Source: Paludibacteraceae bacterium
Lineage (GTDB): Bacteria; Bacteroidota; Bacteroidia; Bacteroidales; Paludibacteraceae
DNA length: 64,000 nt
Assembly: GCA_017556705.1 (NCBI GenBank)
Contig: JAFYMG010000016.1
Location: 124,001-188,000 of the forward strand
Direction of reading: 5' to 3'
In this document: one piece after another, positions 52,766-61,029 of the stretch
Position numbering within the stretch: position 1 is the stretch's first letter
Layout of the letters: each line of letters begins with the position of its first letter
Notes under the pieces: generated by a model
Database searches by the model: none
What the model was told of the DNA's origin: nothing
What the model saw: only the letters and a program-made list of their open reading frames with translations
Position numbers and translations under genes: made by a program

Positions 52766-54500
52766 GCTCTAACCAACGCATCTCTGCTTCGTTTAAAGCG
52801 TCTTGCACCTCTTTGTAGCGAGCAGAGGCTTGGGCAATCTTGTCAGGCAATGTAGCGCCACCTGATAGTAGTGCTTCTAATTGAGCTTTCTCTTCTTCGA
52901 GTAGAGGCATTTGCTTCTCCAACTCCTCCAACTCGCGCTTCTCTTTGAAACTCAATCTGCGCTTCTGCTCAGTCTTTGTTTTCGTGCCTTTAACCTCTAA
53001 ACTGTAGCCCGTTTTGCGGGCGTCCTCTAAACTGGCGCTTGCGCCTTTCGCTTCCAACCGATACTGCGTATAATTACCCGGAAAATCTTGCACATTGCCA
53101 TCGCCATGGAAAACAAATAGGTGATCCACCACGCGATCCATGAAATAGCGGTCGTGGCTAACTACGATCAAGCACCCTTGAAAGTTCTTGAGATAATCCT
53201 CCAGCACGTTGAGGGTAGGAATATCTAGGTCATTGGTTGGCTCGTCCAAAATCAAGAAGTTAGGACTTCGCATCAATACTGTGCATAGGTGTAGGCGTTG
53301 GCGTTCACCGCCTGACAACTTACCTACATAATCGTATTGCTGATTGGGCGAGAAGAGAAACATCTGCAGGAATTGACTTGCAGTCATCTTTTGACCATTG
53401 CCTAAATCTACTATTTCGGCAATGTCGCGTACCACTTCTATCACTTTCTTGCCCTCGTCGAACTTCAATCCCGTTTGTGCGTAATAGCCAAATTTGACCG
53501 TGCTACCTATATCCCAACTGCCACTATCCACGGGCACTTCGCCTAGAAGTAGTTTGATGAAAGTGGATTTGCCAGTGCCATTATTGCCAATGATACCTAA
53601 TTTCTCGTATCGAGAGAAGACATAATTAAAATGGCGCAAAATCACTTTCTCTTCGCCCGTTCGAGGCGATGTAAAGGTTTTACATACATCTTTTGCCTCA
53701 AAGATCTTATTGCCTATATAGCCTGATTTGACCGCCAAACGCACTTCGGATTCGTTGCGCTGTTGTTTGGCCTTTTTCTCCAACTCATAGAAGTTGTCAA
53801 TGCGATACTGAGCTTTGTGTGCACGAGCTTGTGGCATGCGGCGCATCCATTCTAGCTCGGTGCGATAGAGGTTGCGCGCTTTTTCCACTTCGGCATTTTG
53901 TACCTCAATACGTTCCGCACGTTTTTCTACATAATAGGCGTAATTGCCGTGGTAGGAGTATAGATTGTGTTCATCTAGTTCGAAGATATCGGTGCAGACG
54001 TTATCAAGGAAATATCTATCGTGCGTCACCATGAGTATAGTGAGGGTTTTTTCGCCTCTGGAAGTACGATTTTTGAGGTAATCTTCAAGCCAGACTACTG
54101 TGTCGAGATCAAGGTGGTTGGTAGGCTCGTCAAGGAGCAGTATATCTGGCTCATCGTCGAGCAGCTGTTGCAAAACCAATCTCTTTTGTTGTCCACCGCT
54201 GAGTTTTTCAAACTCTTCTATGTTCATCTTGTTACCTAATAGCCTTATCGCCTCATCGCCCATTAACTTCTGCGGTAGATATCTTACTTTCAGATCTTTG
54301 CGCCAAGTGATCTTGCCGCTGTCGTAGTCGGTTTTACCCATGAGGATATCCAGCAGCGTACTCTTGCCGATGCCATTGCGCGCAATGAGAGCAATACGTT
54401 GCCCTTTGTTGACTGCAAAACTGATATTGCTAAACAATACCTTCGAACCCACCGATTTGGTCAGATTCTCTACTAATAGATATGGAGTTACCACTGCCAT
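52749..54500 (-). CDS. ABC-F family ATPase (Uup-like)
   Basis: 583 residues, two cassettes. Cassette 1: ARNGIGKST (Ala in place of the first Gly), LSGGQQKRLVLQQLL, ILLLDEPTNHLD. Cassette 2: GNNGTGKST, LSGGERQRLHLCTVL, FLILDEPTNDLD. The C-terminal region ends with a Lys/Glu coiled coil (RLSFKEKRELEELEKQM...) as in Uup. Two segments match repeated DNA: GASASLEDARKTGYSLEVKG (52986-53045) and MGDEAIRLLGNKM (54242-54260). Second ABC-F gene of the window. Convergent overlap of 17 bases with lplA. Confidence 0.9.
   Translation of the reverse strand: MAVVTPYLLVENLTKSVGSKVLFSNISFAVNKGQRIALIARNGIGKSTLLDILMGKTDYDSGKITWRKDLKVRYLPQKLMGDEAIRLLGNKMNIEEFEKLSGGQQKRLVLQQLLDDEPDILLLDEPTNHLDLDTVVWLEDYLKNRTSRGEKTLTILMVTHDRYFLDNVCTDIFELDEHNLYSYHGNYAYYVEKRAERIEVQNAEVEKARNLYRTELEWMRRMPQARAHKAQYRIDNFYELEKKAKQQRNESEVRLAVKSGYIGNKIFEAKDVCKTFTSPRTGEEKVILRHFNYVFSRYEKLGIIGNNGTGKSTFIKLLLGEVPVDSGSWDIGSTVKFGYYAQTGLKFDEGKKVIEVVRDIAEIVDLGNGQKMTASQFLQMFLFSPNQQYDYVGKLSGGERQRLHLCTVLMRSPNFLILDEPTNDLDIPTLNVLEDYLKNFQGCLIVVSHDRYFMDRVVDHLFVFHGDGNVQDFPGNYTQYRLEAKGASASLEDARKTGYSLEVKGTKTKTEQKRRLSFKEKRELEELEKQMPLLEEEKAQLEALLSGGATLPDKIAQASARYKEVQDALNEAEMRWLELSEIE
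52986..53050 (-). repeat. In-frame palindromic module inside the Uup-like gene
   Basis: On the minus strand: hairpin GGCGC-AA-GCGCC (53045-53034), AGTTTAGAGG, ACGCCCGCAAAACGGGC (hairpin 53021-53007), TACAGTTTAGAG, GTTAAAGGC. Read as GASASLEDARKTGYSLEVKG. Same sequence plan, strand sense and frame as in iorA at 14581-14628. Confidence 0.85.
54242..54260 (-). repeat. GGCGATGAGGCGATAAGGC word inside the Uup-like gene
   Basis: Read as GDEAIR in MGDEAIRLLGNKM, between PQKL and the signature motif of cassette 1. One of four copies of this word in unrelated genes. Confidence 0.7.
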
Positions 54501-54508
54501 CTCCCCTT

Positions 54509-54560
54509 GCCTATAACCTATTACCTATAGCCCGTAGGGCGTCCTTTAACCTATTTTACC
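54509..54560 (-). repeat. Interspersed palindromic module (TATAGG word)
   Basis: On the minus strand: AATAGGTTAAAGGACG, hairpin GCCC-TAC-GGGC (54540-54530), TATAGGTAATAGGTTATAGG. It fills the 50-base gap between the DUF4837 gene and the ABC-F gene and includes the DUF4837 stop codon. Confidence 0.65.
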
Positions 54561-55696
54561 GTATCCTGTGGCAGTTGCAGGGTGTAGAGTATTGCTTCTG
54601 CTTGGCGCAGTGCGTTGCGTTTCTTTTGTCCTGCTGCATAGATGAATGCTTCTGCAGTCACGACGCGACCATTCACTTGATCCAAACGCGTATGACTCAC
54701 GTATGGGCCACCCATGGCTTCGCCATCAAGAATCTTCCACAATCCACGTATTTCGGTAGCATATTCATCCTCTTGTACTGTGATAGCGCGCATTTGAGGT
54801 GGGAATACTTTGTATTCTGTACCCATGTACGAACCTTCTACACTGGCACTTACTACACGACTGAGTATGGCATCACGTTTGGCGTTGAGGTAATTCAACG
54901 TGAAAGTGTTCTCATCGGTGTAAGGGTAGGTATATACCACAAGGTCGCGACGCATAGTGCCCTTGTTGTTGCAGCACCATAGGAGGCGTACTTCAGGCGC
55001 TACGGTGATTGGGTTGCGCAGACTAAATGTGGTAGCTCCGCCCAATACTGTGTCCATGATTACTATATAATCTTCGGGGATGAGCATGTCATAGCCTTGT
55101 TGTTGAAGGATCGCGCGTGCCTCTTTATTGGTACTAGCACGATAGAACTTCACTTGTCGCTTAATCTCTTGGTTGACAAACCAATCTCGGATCTCCTCGC
55201 CATGCTCCAGCCAATAGGTGACAAACTCTTCTTGCGATGGGGTTTGAATGCGGCATATAGCTTGTGGTGTGGACCAATAGTCATTGGATACTTTGGTTTT
55301 TAATTGGGTGTACTTTTGTGGGTTGATATCCACAAATAGGATATTTCGCGTAGGCTTGAACATGTCGTCAAACTGCGCAGTAGATACCTGTGTTAGGCGG
55401 AAGTATGGCTCCACTTGTGGCATGCAAGGCATGTCAGCGCTCATGATAGCCTCTACAAGGTCGTATGTTGTGGTCACTGGTTCGGTATAACCAGAAGCCT
55501 CATTTACGAGCGATAGTTTTGCTACTGTGTTCAATTGCTCTTGTGTCAGTGGCTCTTCGTTTATCACTACAAGGCACTCATAGATAGAACCTGTGGCAGA
55601 GGTTAAAGTACGACCTGTATTGCCACATGCGATACATACTGCCATGATTGATACGAGCGTCAATCCACGACTGATTATGGTTTTCATTGTTTTCAT
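54551..55696 (-). CDS. DUF4837 family lipoprotein
   Basis: 381 residues with a signal peptide and lipobox CIAC (Cys24). The pattern YECLVVINEE, MPQVEPYFRLTQV, DDMFKPTRNILFVDINPQKY and the C-terminal VNGRVVTAEAFIYAAGQKKRN matches the Bacteroidota-specific DUF4837 family, whose function is unknown; members are envelope lipoproteins. It follows prfB by 23 bases in the long minus chain and precedes an ABC-F gene. No catalytic residues recognised. Confidence 0.75.
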   Translation of the reverse strand: MKTMKTIISRGLTLVSIMAVCIACGNTGRTLTSATGSIYECLVVINEEPLTQEQLNTVAKLSLVNEASGYTEPVTTTYDLVEAIMSADMPCMPQVEPYFRLTQVSTAQFDDMFKPTRNILFVDINPQKYTQLKTKVSNDYWSTPQAICRIQTPSQEEFVTYWLEHGEEIRDWFVNQEIKRQVKFYRASTNKEARAILQQQGYDMLIPEDYIVIMDTVLGGATTFSLRNPITVAPEVRLLWCCNNKGTMRRDLVVYTYPYTDENTFTLNYLNAKRDAILSRVVSASVEGSYMGTEYKVFPPQMRAITVQEDEYATEIRGLWKILDGEAMGGPYVSHTRLDQVNGRVVTAEAFIYAAGQKKRNALRQAEAILYTLQLPQDTVK

Positions 55697-55719
55697 ATGC
55701 TTTATGTTTGATATGTTTG

Positions 55720-56826
55720 CTAATCTGGAAATTCCATCAAGTATGCCTTGATAAATTCATCAATATCGCCGTCCATCACCGCATTGACGTTGCTTGTTTG
55801 GTAGTTGGTACGGTGGTCTTTTACACGTCGATCATCAAAGACATACGAACGGATTTGGCTTCCCCATTCAATTTTCTTCTTGCCCGCTTCCACTTTGGCT
55901 GCAGCCTGACGGCGTTTCTCCAATTCTAATTCATAGAGTTGACTACGCAGGTGACGGAGTGCATTCTCGCGGTTCTTAGGTTGGTCACGGGTCTCTGTAT
56001 TTTCAATCACAATCTCATCGGGTTGGTTGGTGAGTGGGTTGATAAACTTATAATGCAGACGTACACCCGATTCCACCTTGTTGACGTTCTGCCCACCAGC
56101 ACCTGAAGAACGGAAGGTATCCCATGAGATGGCAGAAGGATCCACTTGAATATCAATGGTATCATCAATCAATGGTACCACAAACACCGATGCAAATGAT
56201 GTCATACGCTTGCCCTGCGCGTTGTATGGACTCACGCGCACGAGGCGGTGGACACCATTCTCCGATTTGAGGTAACCATATGCCATGTCACCCTCAATGT
56301 TGAACGTAACGGTCTTGATACCAGCCTCATCACCTTCTTGGAGGTTGGCGATAGTCACCTTGTAGTCGTGCTTCTCGCAATAGCGTTGGTATAGACGCAT
56401 GAGTTGCTCAGCCCAGTCTTGTGCTTCGGTACCACCAGCACCAGAAACGATTTTTAATACAGCAGGCATTTGATCTTCCTCGTGCGATAGCATGTTTTTC
56501 ATCTCCAATGATTCTACCTCCTTTAGAGCATGAGCATAAGCTGCATCTACCTCTTCTTCTGTTACGAGTTCCTCTTTGCAATAGTCAAATGCCAACTGCA
56601 GTTCTTCAGTAGCAGCACGTACACCTTCGTAACCCTCAATCCATGCTTTGATGCTTTTCACTTTGCGCATTTGTGCTTCTGCCGCTTTGGCATCTTCCCA
56701 GAATCCTGGGTCTTGGGTGCGAAGTTCTTCCTCCTCTAATTGCACGCGCTTTTCATCAATAGCCAAATATTGCTTGAGTTTGTCAGCGCGTTGTTGAATC
56801 TCTTTTAATTGTTCAATTGTAATCAT
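55720..56826 (-). CDS. prfB: Peptide chain release factor 2, without internal frameshift
   Basis: Recognises UGA/UAA and triggers peptide release. 368 residues: SGAGGTEAQDWA (about 128-139), codon-recognition SPY at about 199-201 (RVSPYNAQG), catalytic GGQ at about 244-246. Most bacteria regulate this gene by a +1 frameshift at an early UGA codon near residue 25; here the region LKQYLAIDEKRVQL (about 17-30) reads straight through with no UGA, so that autoregulation is absent. The ATG overlaps the downstream stop of the acyltransferase gene by four bases. Confidence 0.96.
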   Translation of the reverse strand: MITIEQLKEIQQRADKLKQYLAIDEKRVQLEEEELRTQDPGFWEDAKAAEAQMRKVKSIKAWIEGYEGVRAATEELQLAFDYCKEELVTEEEVDAAYAHALKEVESLEMKNMLSHEEDQMPAVLKIVSGAGGTEAQDWAEQLMRLYQRYCEKHDYKVTIANLQEGDEAGIKTVTFNIEGDMAYGYLKSENGVHRLVRVSPYNAQGKRMTSFASVFVVPLIDDTIDIQVDPSAISWDTFRSSGAGGQNVNKVESGVRLHYKFINPLTNQPDEIVIENTETRDQPKNRENALRHLRSQLYELELEKRRQAAAKVEAGKKKIEWGSQIRSYVFDDRRVKDHRTNYQTSNVNAVMDGDIDEFIKAYLMEFPD

Positions 56827-57824
56827 ATGTTCGTATTGTTTTTTGCTTTGTTATGATTTTCTACAGGATAGTTGTACATCTCATATAAACGTTCGCGGAG
56901 ATAGTCTGTATCCTTGTTTGAGAGATGAATCATATTCAAACGTTCTTCGATGTATGCATCAAATGCAGTGCCGCGTTCATAAATCTCATAACCTAAGTGA
57001 ATATGGCGGTCAATGAGTTGGCATACAAACTGAATTTGCTCATTATGAGTCATTTCTCGCAACTCTGGATGTGCTGCAAGTGCTTGATCAATCTCGTGGT
57101 TGATAGATGGGGTGAGGCGGTAAACGATGCGGCCTTTTTGTCCATTGATACCTACTTTCATTGACACAAGATCATCCTTGCGCGATTTGCGCCATTTTGG
57201 ATTATCGCGCTTGAGTTGCATCTCGCGTGCCTTCAGGTAGTCGCACGGATCGTATTCGTATGAGATAGATACTGGACATATATTCAATTCCTTAATACTC
57301 TCAAAGAAGTTTTCCGCGTCAATGGTGAGCATTTTGAGTACACCTGGCTGTGTAATATCATTTCCATCTTTTGCACGTCCCTCTCGTTGTGCTAACCAAA
57401 TGGATTTATGACGTTTACGCAAATGTCGAATATATTGTGATAGTGTAATAGCATTCTCTCGTTGCTCGTGGAATCCGCTGTTGCGAATGACCACGAAGCC
57501 ACGAAGAAAACGAACTACAAATTCAATCCACCATTTGCCAAAAAGATTATTGCCAATACCAAAATAAGGATGGATAAAATAGCGTGTACGCAGCATAAAT
57601 GTAAGCCATGTAGCATCCATGATAATGTCGCGGTGGTTAGTCATGAAGAATGCACCATTGCGAATATCTTGTTCGATGGCGTGTTTGTCACCTAAGAAAC
57701 GCAACTCCAACCCTTTCGTGGTCTTGCGTCTCATTACTAGTAGGATAGGACAAATAATGAAGAAGTCCACTAATGGTAGAATCCATCCTACGCGATATGC
57801 TTGTATGTTTTTAAATCTATTCAT
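56823..57824 (-). CDS. PlsC-type 1-acylglycerol-3-phosphate acyltransferase-like protein
   Basis: 333 residues. Hydrophobic N-terminal segment (WILPLVDFFIICPILLVM) for membrane attachment. The acyltransferase motif appears as FMTNHRDIIMD (about 78-89), with one residue more than the usual HX4D, followed by RGFVVIRNSG and IWLAQREGRAKDG, the second and third family blocks. Probably acylates a lipid precursor on the inner membrane; the substrate is unknown. Sits between prfB (4-base overlap) and the YhaM-like gene (7-base gap). Confidence 0.8.
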   Translation of the reverse strand: MNRFKNIQAYRVGWILPLVDFFIICPILLVMRRKTTKGLELRFLGDKHAIEQDIRNGAFFMTNHRDIIMDATWLTFMLRTRYFIHPYFGIGNNLFGKWWIEFVVRFLRGFVVIRNSGFHEQRENAITLSQYIRHLRKRHKSIWLAQREGRAKDGNDITQPGVLKMLTIDAENFFESIKELNICPVSISYEYDPCDYLKAREMQLKRDNPKWRKSRKDDLVSMKVGINGQKGRIVYRLTPSINHEIDQALAAHPELREMTHNEQIQFVCQLIDRHIHLGYEIYERGTAFDAYIEERLNMIHLSNKDTDYLRERLYEMYNYPVENHNKAKNNTNI

Positions 57825-57831
57825 AAGGTAG

Positions 57832-59115
57832 TTATTGTTTGTGAGTCATAATATCGAGAATAAGGTCATCGGTGATTTGCATACCATCATGACCAATACG
57901 TGTAAGATTGTGGATAGTACGATCAATATCATCTTCTACAATACCCTCCGTGGAATCTGCAAATGAATGTTGCATTGCTAGATACGCACTAAAGATGGCA
58001 GTTGCTACACCGCTTGTGACTTTTAATGCACAACCTGGTTTGGCACCATCGCAGATCATACCCGATATATTCGCAATCATATTTTTGATAGCATAGGTTA
58101 TCTCCTCATAATTACCACCCATCAGATAAGTAATACCCGCTGCCGATCCTGTAGCTGCAACTACACAACCACACAAGGCTGATAATCGTCCGAGAGATTG
58201 CTTGATGTAAATGACAGTAAGATTGCTGAGTGCCAGTGCACGGAGGGTTTGCTCTTCGCTGCAATTATTTTCTTTTGCATACAAATATACTGGGATAGAG
58301 CATGAAATACCCTGATTACCTGACCCTGAATTACTCATCACCTGCACCATTGCACCCGACATACGTGCATCGCATGCTCCGCAGGTATAGCTAATAATTT
58401 TGGTAAAAAGAGTGTTGCCGAAAAGACGTTGCATTTCTGGGGTGGCTGATAGGGTGGTCGAACGCAATAAACGTCCCAAACCATGACCATATTGATCTGC
58501 AAATGAGGTTTCTGCTGCAGAAGTATTTATTTTTGCACCATCTTTTAAGAATGTAATCTCGTTCGTATTTACTTCCATCGCAAAATCATAAACTCTCTTT
58601 AGTTTTAGTTCCTCGCCATCATTGTTTTTCTGCCTTATCGCTTCATTGCCTTTCTGCTTAAGCACTTCATCTTCTTCTACGAAGTTTGTGTGCTCATCCA
58701 TAATAGTGGCTTGAGCTGTTAGATCACCTTTGCGTACTTTAGCATGAATATATAGAATACTGGGAGCCTCATAGTTAATATGCAACTGTGCTGGTACGCG
58801 CAACATATATTTTTTTGCGTATATTACAGCTTCGGGAGTAGCATCGCGTAATACCTCCAACATATATTCGGATTTTCCGATAGTAGCGCCTAACGCTATA
58901 GCTATTGGTAATCCAGTCATACCTGTATTGGGAATACCAACTGCGAGCGCGTTCTTATACACATTCTTGGAAAGGTACACATCTATTTCATCAGGTTCAG
59001 CGCCTAATAACTCTTTGGCGCGAGCTACGCACAATGCTACGGCAATGGGTTCGGTACAACCTATCGCAGGGATCACTTCTGAGCGTAGCAACTGAAGCAG
59101 TTCTTGATTAGTCAT
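57832..59115 (-). CDS. YhaM/CyuA-like protein (UPF0597), probable L-cysteine desulfidase
   Basis: 427 residues. AIGCTEPIAVALCVA near the N-terminus (Cys20), CGACDARMSGAMVQVMSNSGSGNQG, LSALCGCVVAATGSAAG and GMICDGAKPGCALKV provide the cysteines expected for a [4Fe-4S] cluster in this relative of L-serine dehydratase. CyuA-type proteins break down cysteine to pyruvate, H2S and ammonia anaerobically. Segment KQKGNEAIRQKNNDGEE (58632-58650) is one of four copies of a repeated DNA word. Overlaps the GT2 gene by eight bases. Activity inferred from family. Confidence 0.88.
   Translation of the reverse strand: MTNQELLQLLRSEVIPAIGCTEPIAVALCVARAKELLGAEPDEIDVYLSKNVYKNALAVGIPNTGMTGLPIAIALGATIGKSEYMLEVLRDATPEAVIYAKKYMLRVPAQLHINYEAPSILYIHAKVRKGDLTAQATIMDEHTNFVEEDEVLKQKGNEAIRQKNNDGEELKLKRVYDFAMEVNTNEITFLKDGAKINTSAAETSFADQYGHGLGRLLRSTTLSATPEMQRLFGNTLFTKIISYTCGACDARMSGAMVQVMSNSGSGNQGISCSIPVYLYAKENNCSEEQTLRALALSNLTVIYIKQSLGRLSALCGCVVAATGSAAGITYLMGGNYEEITYAIKNMIANISGMICDGAKPGCALKVTSGVATAIFSAYLAMQHSFADSTEGIVEDDIDRTIHNLTRIGHDGMQITDDLILDIMTHKQ
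58632..58650 (-). repeat. GGCAATGAAGCGATAAGGC word inside the YhaM-like gene
   Basis: Read as GNEAIR, the same frame as the copies in the two ABC-F genes. Confidence 0.7.
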
Positions 59116-59845
59116 ATCGTTTGAAATGGAATTTAAGTCGGATGATAGTATATAGTGTAAGCAACTTATGTAGTAAATTTTTGCTTTTTTGTCTTTTTTT
59201 CTTTAATGTACTAAATAGTAATTTCTTCGCTACAGGATTTCGTGTGGCAGTTGTAGAATTGGTATTTGCGAGGTAGTTATAGCCAGTATAAGAAAGTATT
59301 TTATAACTAGGATTTGTAGCCCAAAAATCCAATGAAAAGATGACATCTTCATAGATCATTCCAGCAGGAAAATATAAGCCATATCTCACAAATATCTCAC
59401 GGCGATACAATCGCATACAAGGTGAGGTGAATTGATAAAAGTGTTTGGGCAATTTCTCCGTCAACACTTTGCCTTGTGGTGTTACTCGCCTATAACCGAT
59501 TTGTACACAGTCGCGTTTGCCAATATAGCGCAGCATATATGTGTAGAAATCTTTATCAATATAATCATCTGCGTCAACAAACGAAACAAACTCACCTGTC
59601 GCATGTTCCAGTCCGGTGTTTCGTGCTGCAGATTGCCCCAGATTCGTAGTGTGTACATACACTTTGATACGTGTATCCTGCTTGGCATATTGCTCTGCAA
59701 TAGCACGACTATTATCAGTAGAACCATCATCTATCAGAATAATCTGCAACGCAGTATATTCTTGATTAATTAGCGATTCGATACACTTTGCCAAGTATAA
59801 TTCGGCATTGTATATAGGTACTATGACGCTTATTTCTTGATGCAT
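59108..59845 (-). CDS. Family 2 glycosyltransferase
   Basis: 245 residues, GT-A fold. VIVPIYNAELYLAKCIESLINQ, nucleotide-binding LIDDGSTDNS, the metal-binding SFVDADDYID, and CMRLYRREIFVRYGL. Cytosolic, perhaps membrane-associated through the basic C-terminus (LLFSTLKKKRQKSKNLLHKLL). Transfers a sugar from an NDP donor onto a glycan; substrate unknown. Overlaps the GT4 gene by 16 bases and the YhaM-like gene by eight. With its two upstream neighbours it forms a small surface-glycan cluster. Confidence 0.9.
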   Translation of the reverse strand: MHQEISVIVPIYNAELYLAKCIESLINQEYTALQIILIDDGSTDNSRAIAEQYAKQDTRIKVYVHTTNLGQSAARNTGLEHATGEFVSFVDADDYIDKDFYTYMLRYIGKRDCVQIGYRRVTPQGKVLTEKLPKHFYQFTSPCMRLYRREIFVRYGLYFPAGMIYEDVIFSLDFWATNPSYKILSYTGYNYLANTNSTTATRNPVAKKLLFSTLKKKRQKSKNLLHKLLTLYTIIRLKFHFKRYD

Positions 59846-61029
59846 TGTAGGAATAATTGTTCAAATTGCCCTGCTTCGTGTTGACGCGTAAATTGTTCTT
59901 TATTGATAACTGGTTGGTGAGTATATCCAATTGTTTGCCACTCCAAGTATTTATCCAAGATAAATGTTTTTACCTCTTCCACATGGGTTGCTGCTAATCC
60001 AGCTTGGGTCTCTTGTATGGCATCAGCAAGACATTCTTCATCGGATCGTACGCACAAAATAGGTTTCTCTACACCGATATTCTCAAAAAACTTCGTACCC
60101 ATTATGCCATGTGTACCATTGGGAGTAGATTTTGTGGTCAGAACAAGTAGAATCGAAGACTGATGCATAATAGGCAAAATCTTTTGCCGAGGGATATATC
60201 CATTGACATCCAATAGGTGGGTGATTTGATATTGTTCGCCTAATTGTATTATTTCTTGCATCCCTTTGGGATCTGTATGGAATACTACTTTCACTATTTC
60301 TGTATCAATCTTCTTCTCCTTGGCTAATTGTCTAAGTGCTTCAAACAATAAGCGCGGATCTCGAAGTAGCGTGGAGTATAATTTCCCTAAATAGGTGATG
60401 TAAAAATAGTCGCAGGCAATATCTTTTGGCACGAACGCATTCGCGTCGTATCCATTGTAGATCAAATGTGTATTCTTATTGTACTTGGCTAATAATTCTT
60501 TATGCCATGGCGAAACAGAGGTTATGATATTAGCACTGCGAAGTATTTGATTACGTCTGCGTAATTGCCTATGCTCATAGAGTTTGCCAATCCAGTAATT
60601 GAGCTTCTTGATAGGTGTGATTGTGCGTGTGAAATAGGATACCTCTCCCCATTGTTCTGCAATGTCGCGCAAATCAATGGCTAATGGAATTTGATACTCT
60701 TGCGCCAATAAGTGAGCAGCGTATAACGGGAAATAGTAATATGATGAGCAAAATATGATATCAAAGCTACTGATATCTACCATTTGTTTGGCATAACGAT
60801 ACAATGCTTTATCGCGTCCCCAGCATAATTTGTCTGATAAGGTATGTTTGTATATTGGCATCTGATATATGGTGCAGAGATCTGTATGAAAAGCCTGTTC
60901 TGCACATTCTTCGGTAATCAGTATACATTGCCATCCATTTCCTTGCAACCATTCTATCAGCGTGAGGATACGCGGACTAAAGGCTGGTGGTGCAATAGCT
61001 TCACATAATATGAGTATGCGTTTATTCAT
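59830..61029 (-). CDS. Family 4-like glycosyltransferase
   Basis: 399 residues, GT-B fold: N-terminal LILCEAIAPPAFSPRILTLIEWL, linker LIYNGYDANAFVP, C-terminal ITYLGKLYSTLLRDP, MHQSSILLVLTTKSTPNGTHGIMGTKFFENIGVEKPIL, the donor-binding region. Likely builds a cell-surface polysaccharide with its neighbours; donor and acceptor unknown. The stop overlaps the GT2 start by 16 bases and its start overlaps the deacetylase-like stop by eight, so translation is probably coupled. Confidence 0.85.
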   Translation of the reverse strand: MNKRILILCEAIAPPAFSPRILTLIEWLQGNGWQCILITEECAEQAFHTDLCTIYQMPIYKHTLSDKLCWGRDKALYRYAKQMVDISSFDIIFCSSYYYFPLYAAHLLAQEYQIPLAIDLRDIAEQWGEVSYFTRTITPIKKLNYWIGKLYEHRQLRRRNQILRSANIITSVSPWHKELLAKYNKNTHLIYNGYDANAFVPKDIACDYFYITYLGKLYSTLLRDPRLLFEALRQLAKEKKIDTEIVKVVFHTDPKGMQEIIQLGEQYQITHLLDVNGYIPRQKILPIMHQSSILLVLTTKSTPNGTHGIMGTKFFENIGVEKPILCVRSDEECLADAIQETQAGLAATHVEEVKTFILDKYLEWQTIGYTHQPVINKEQFTRQHEAGQFEQLFLQCIKK

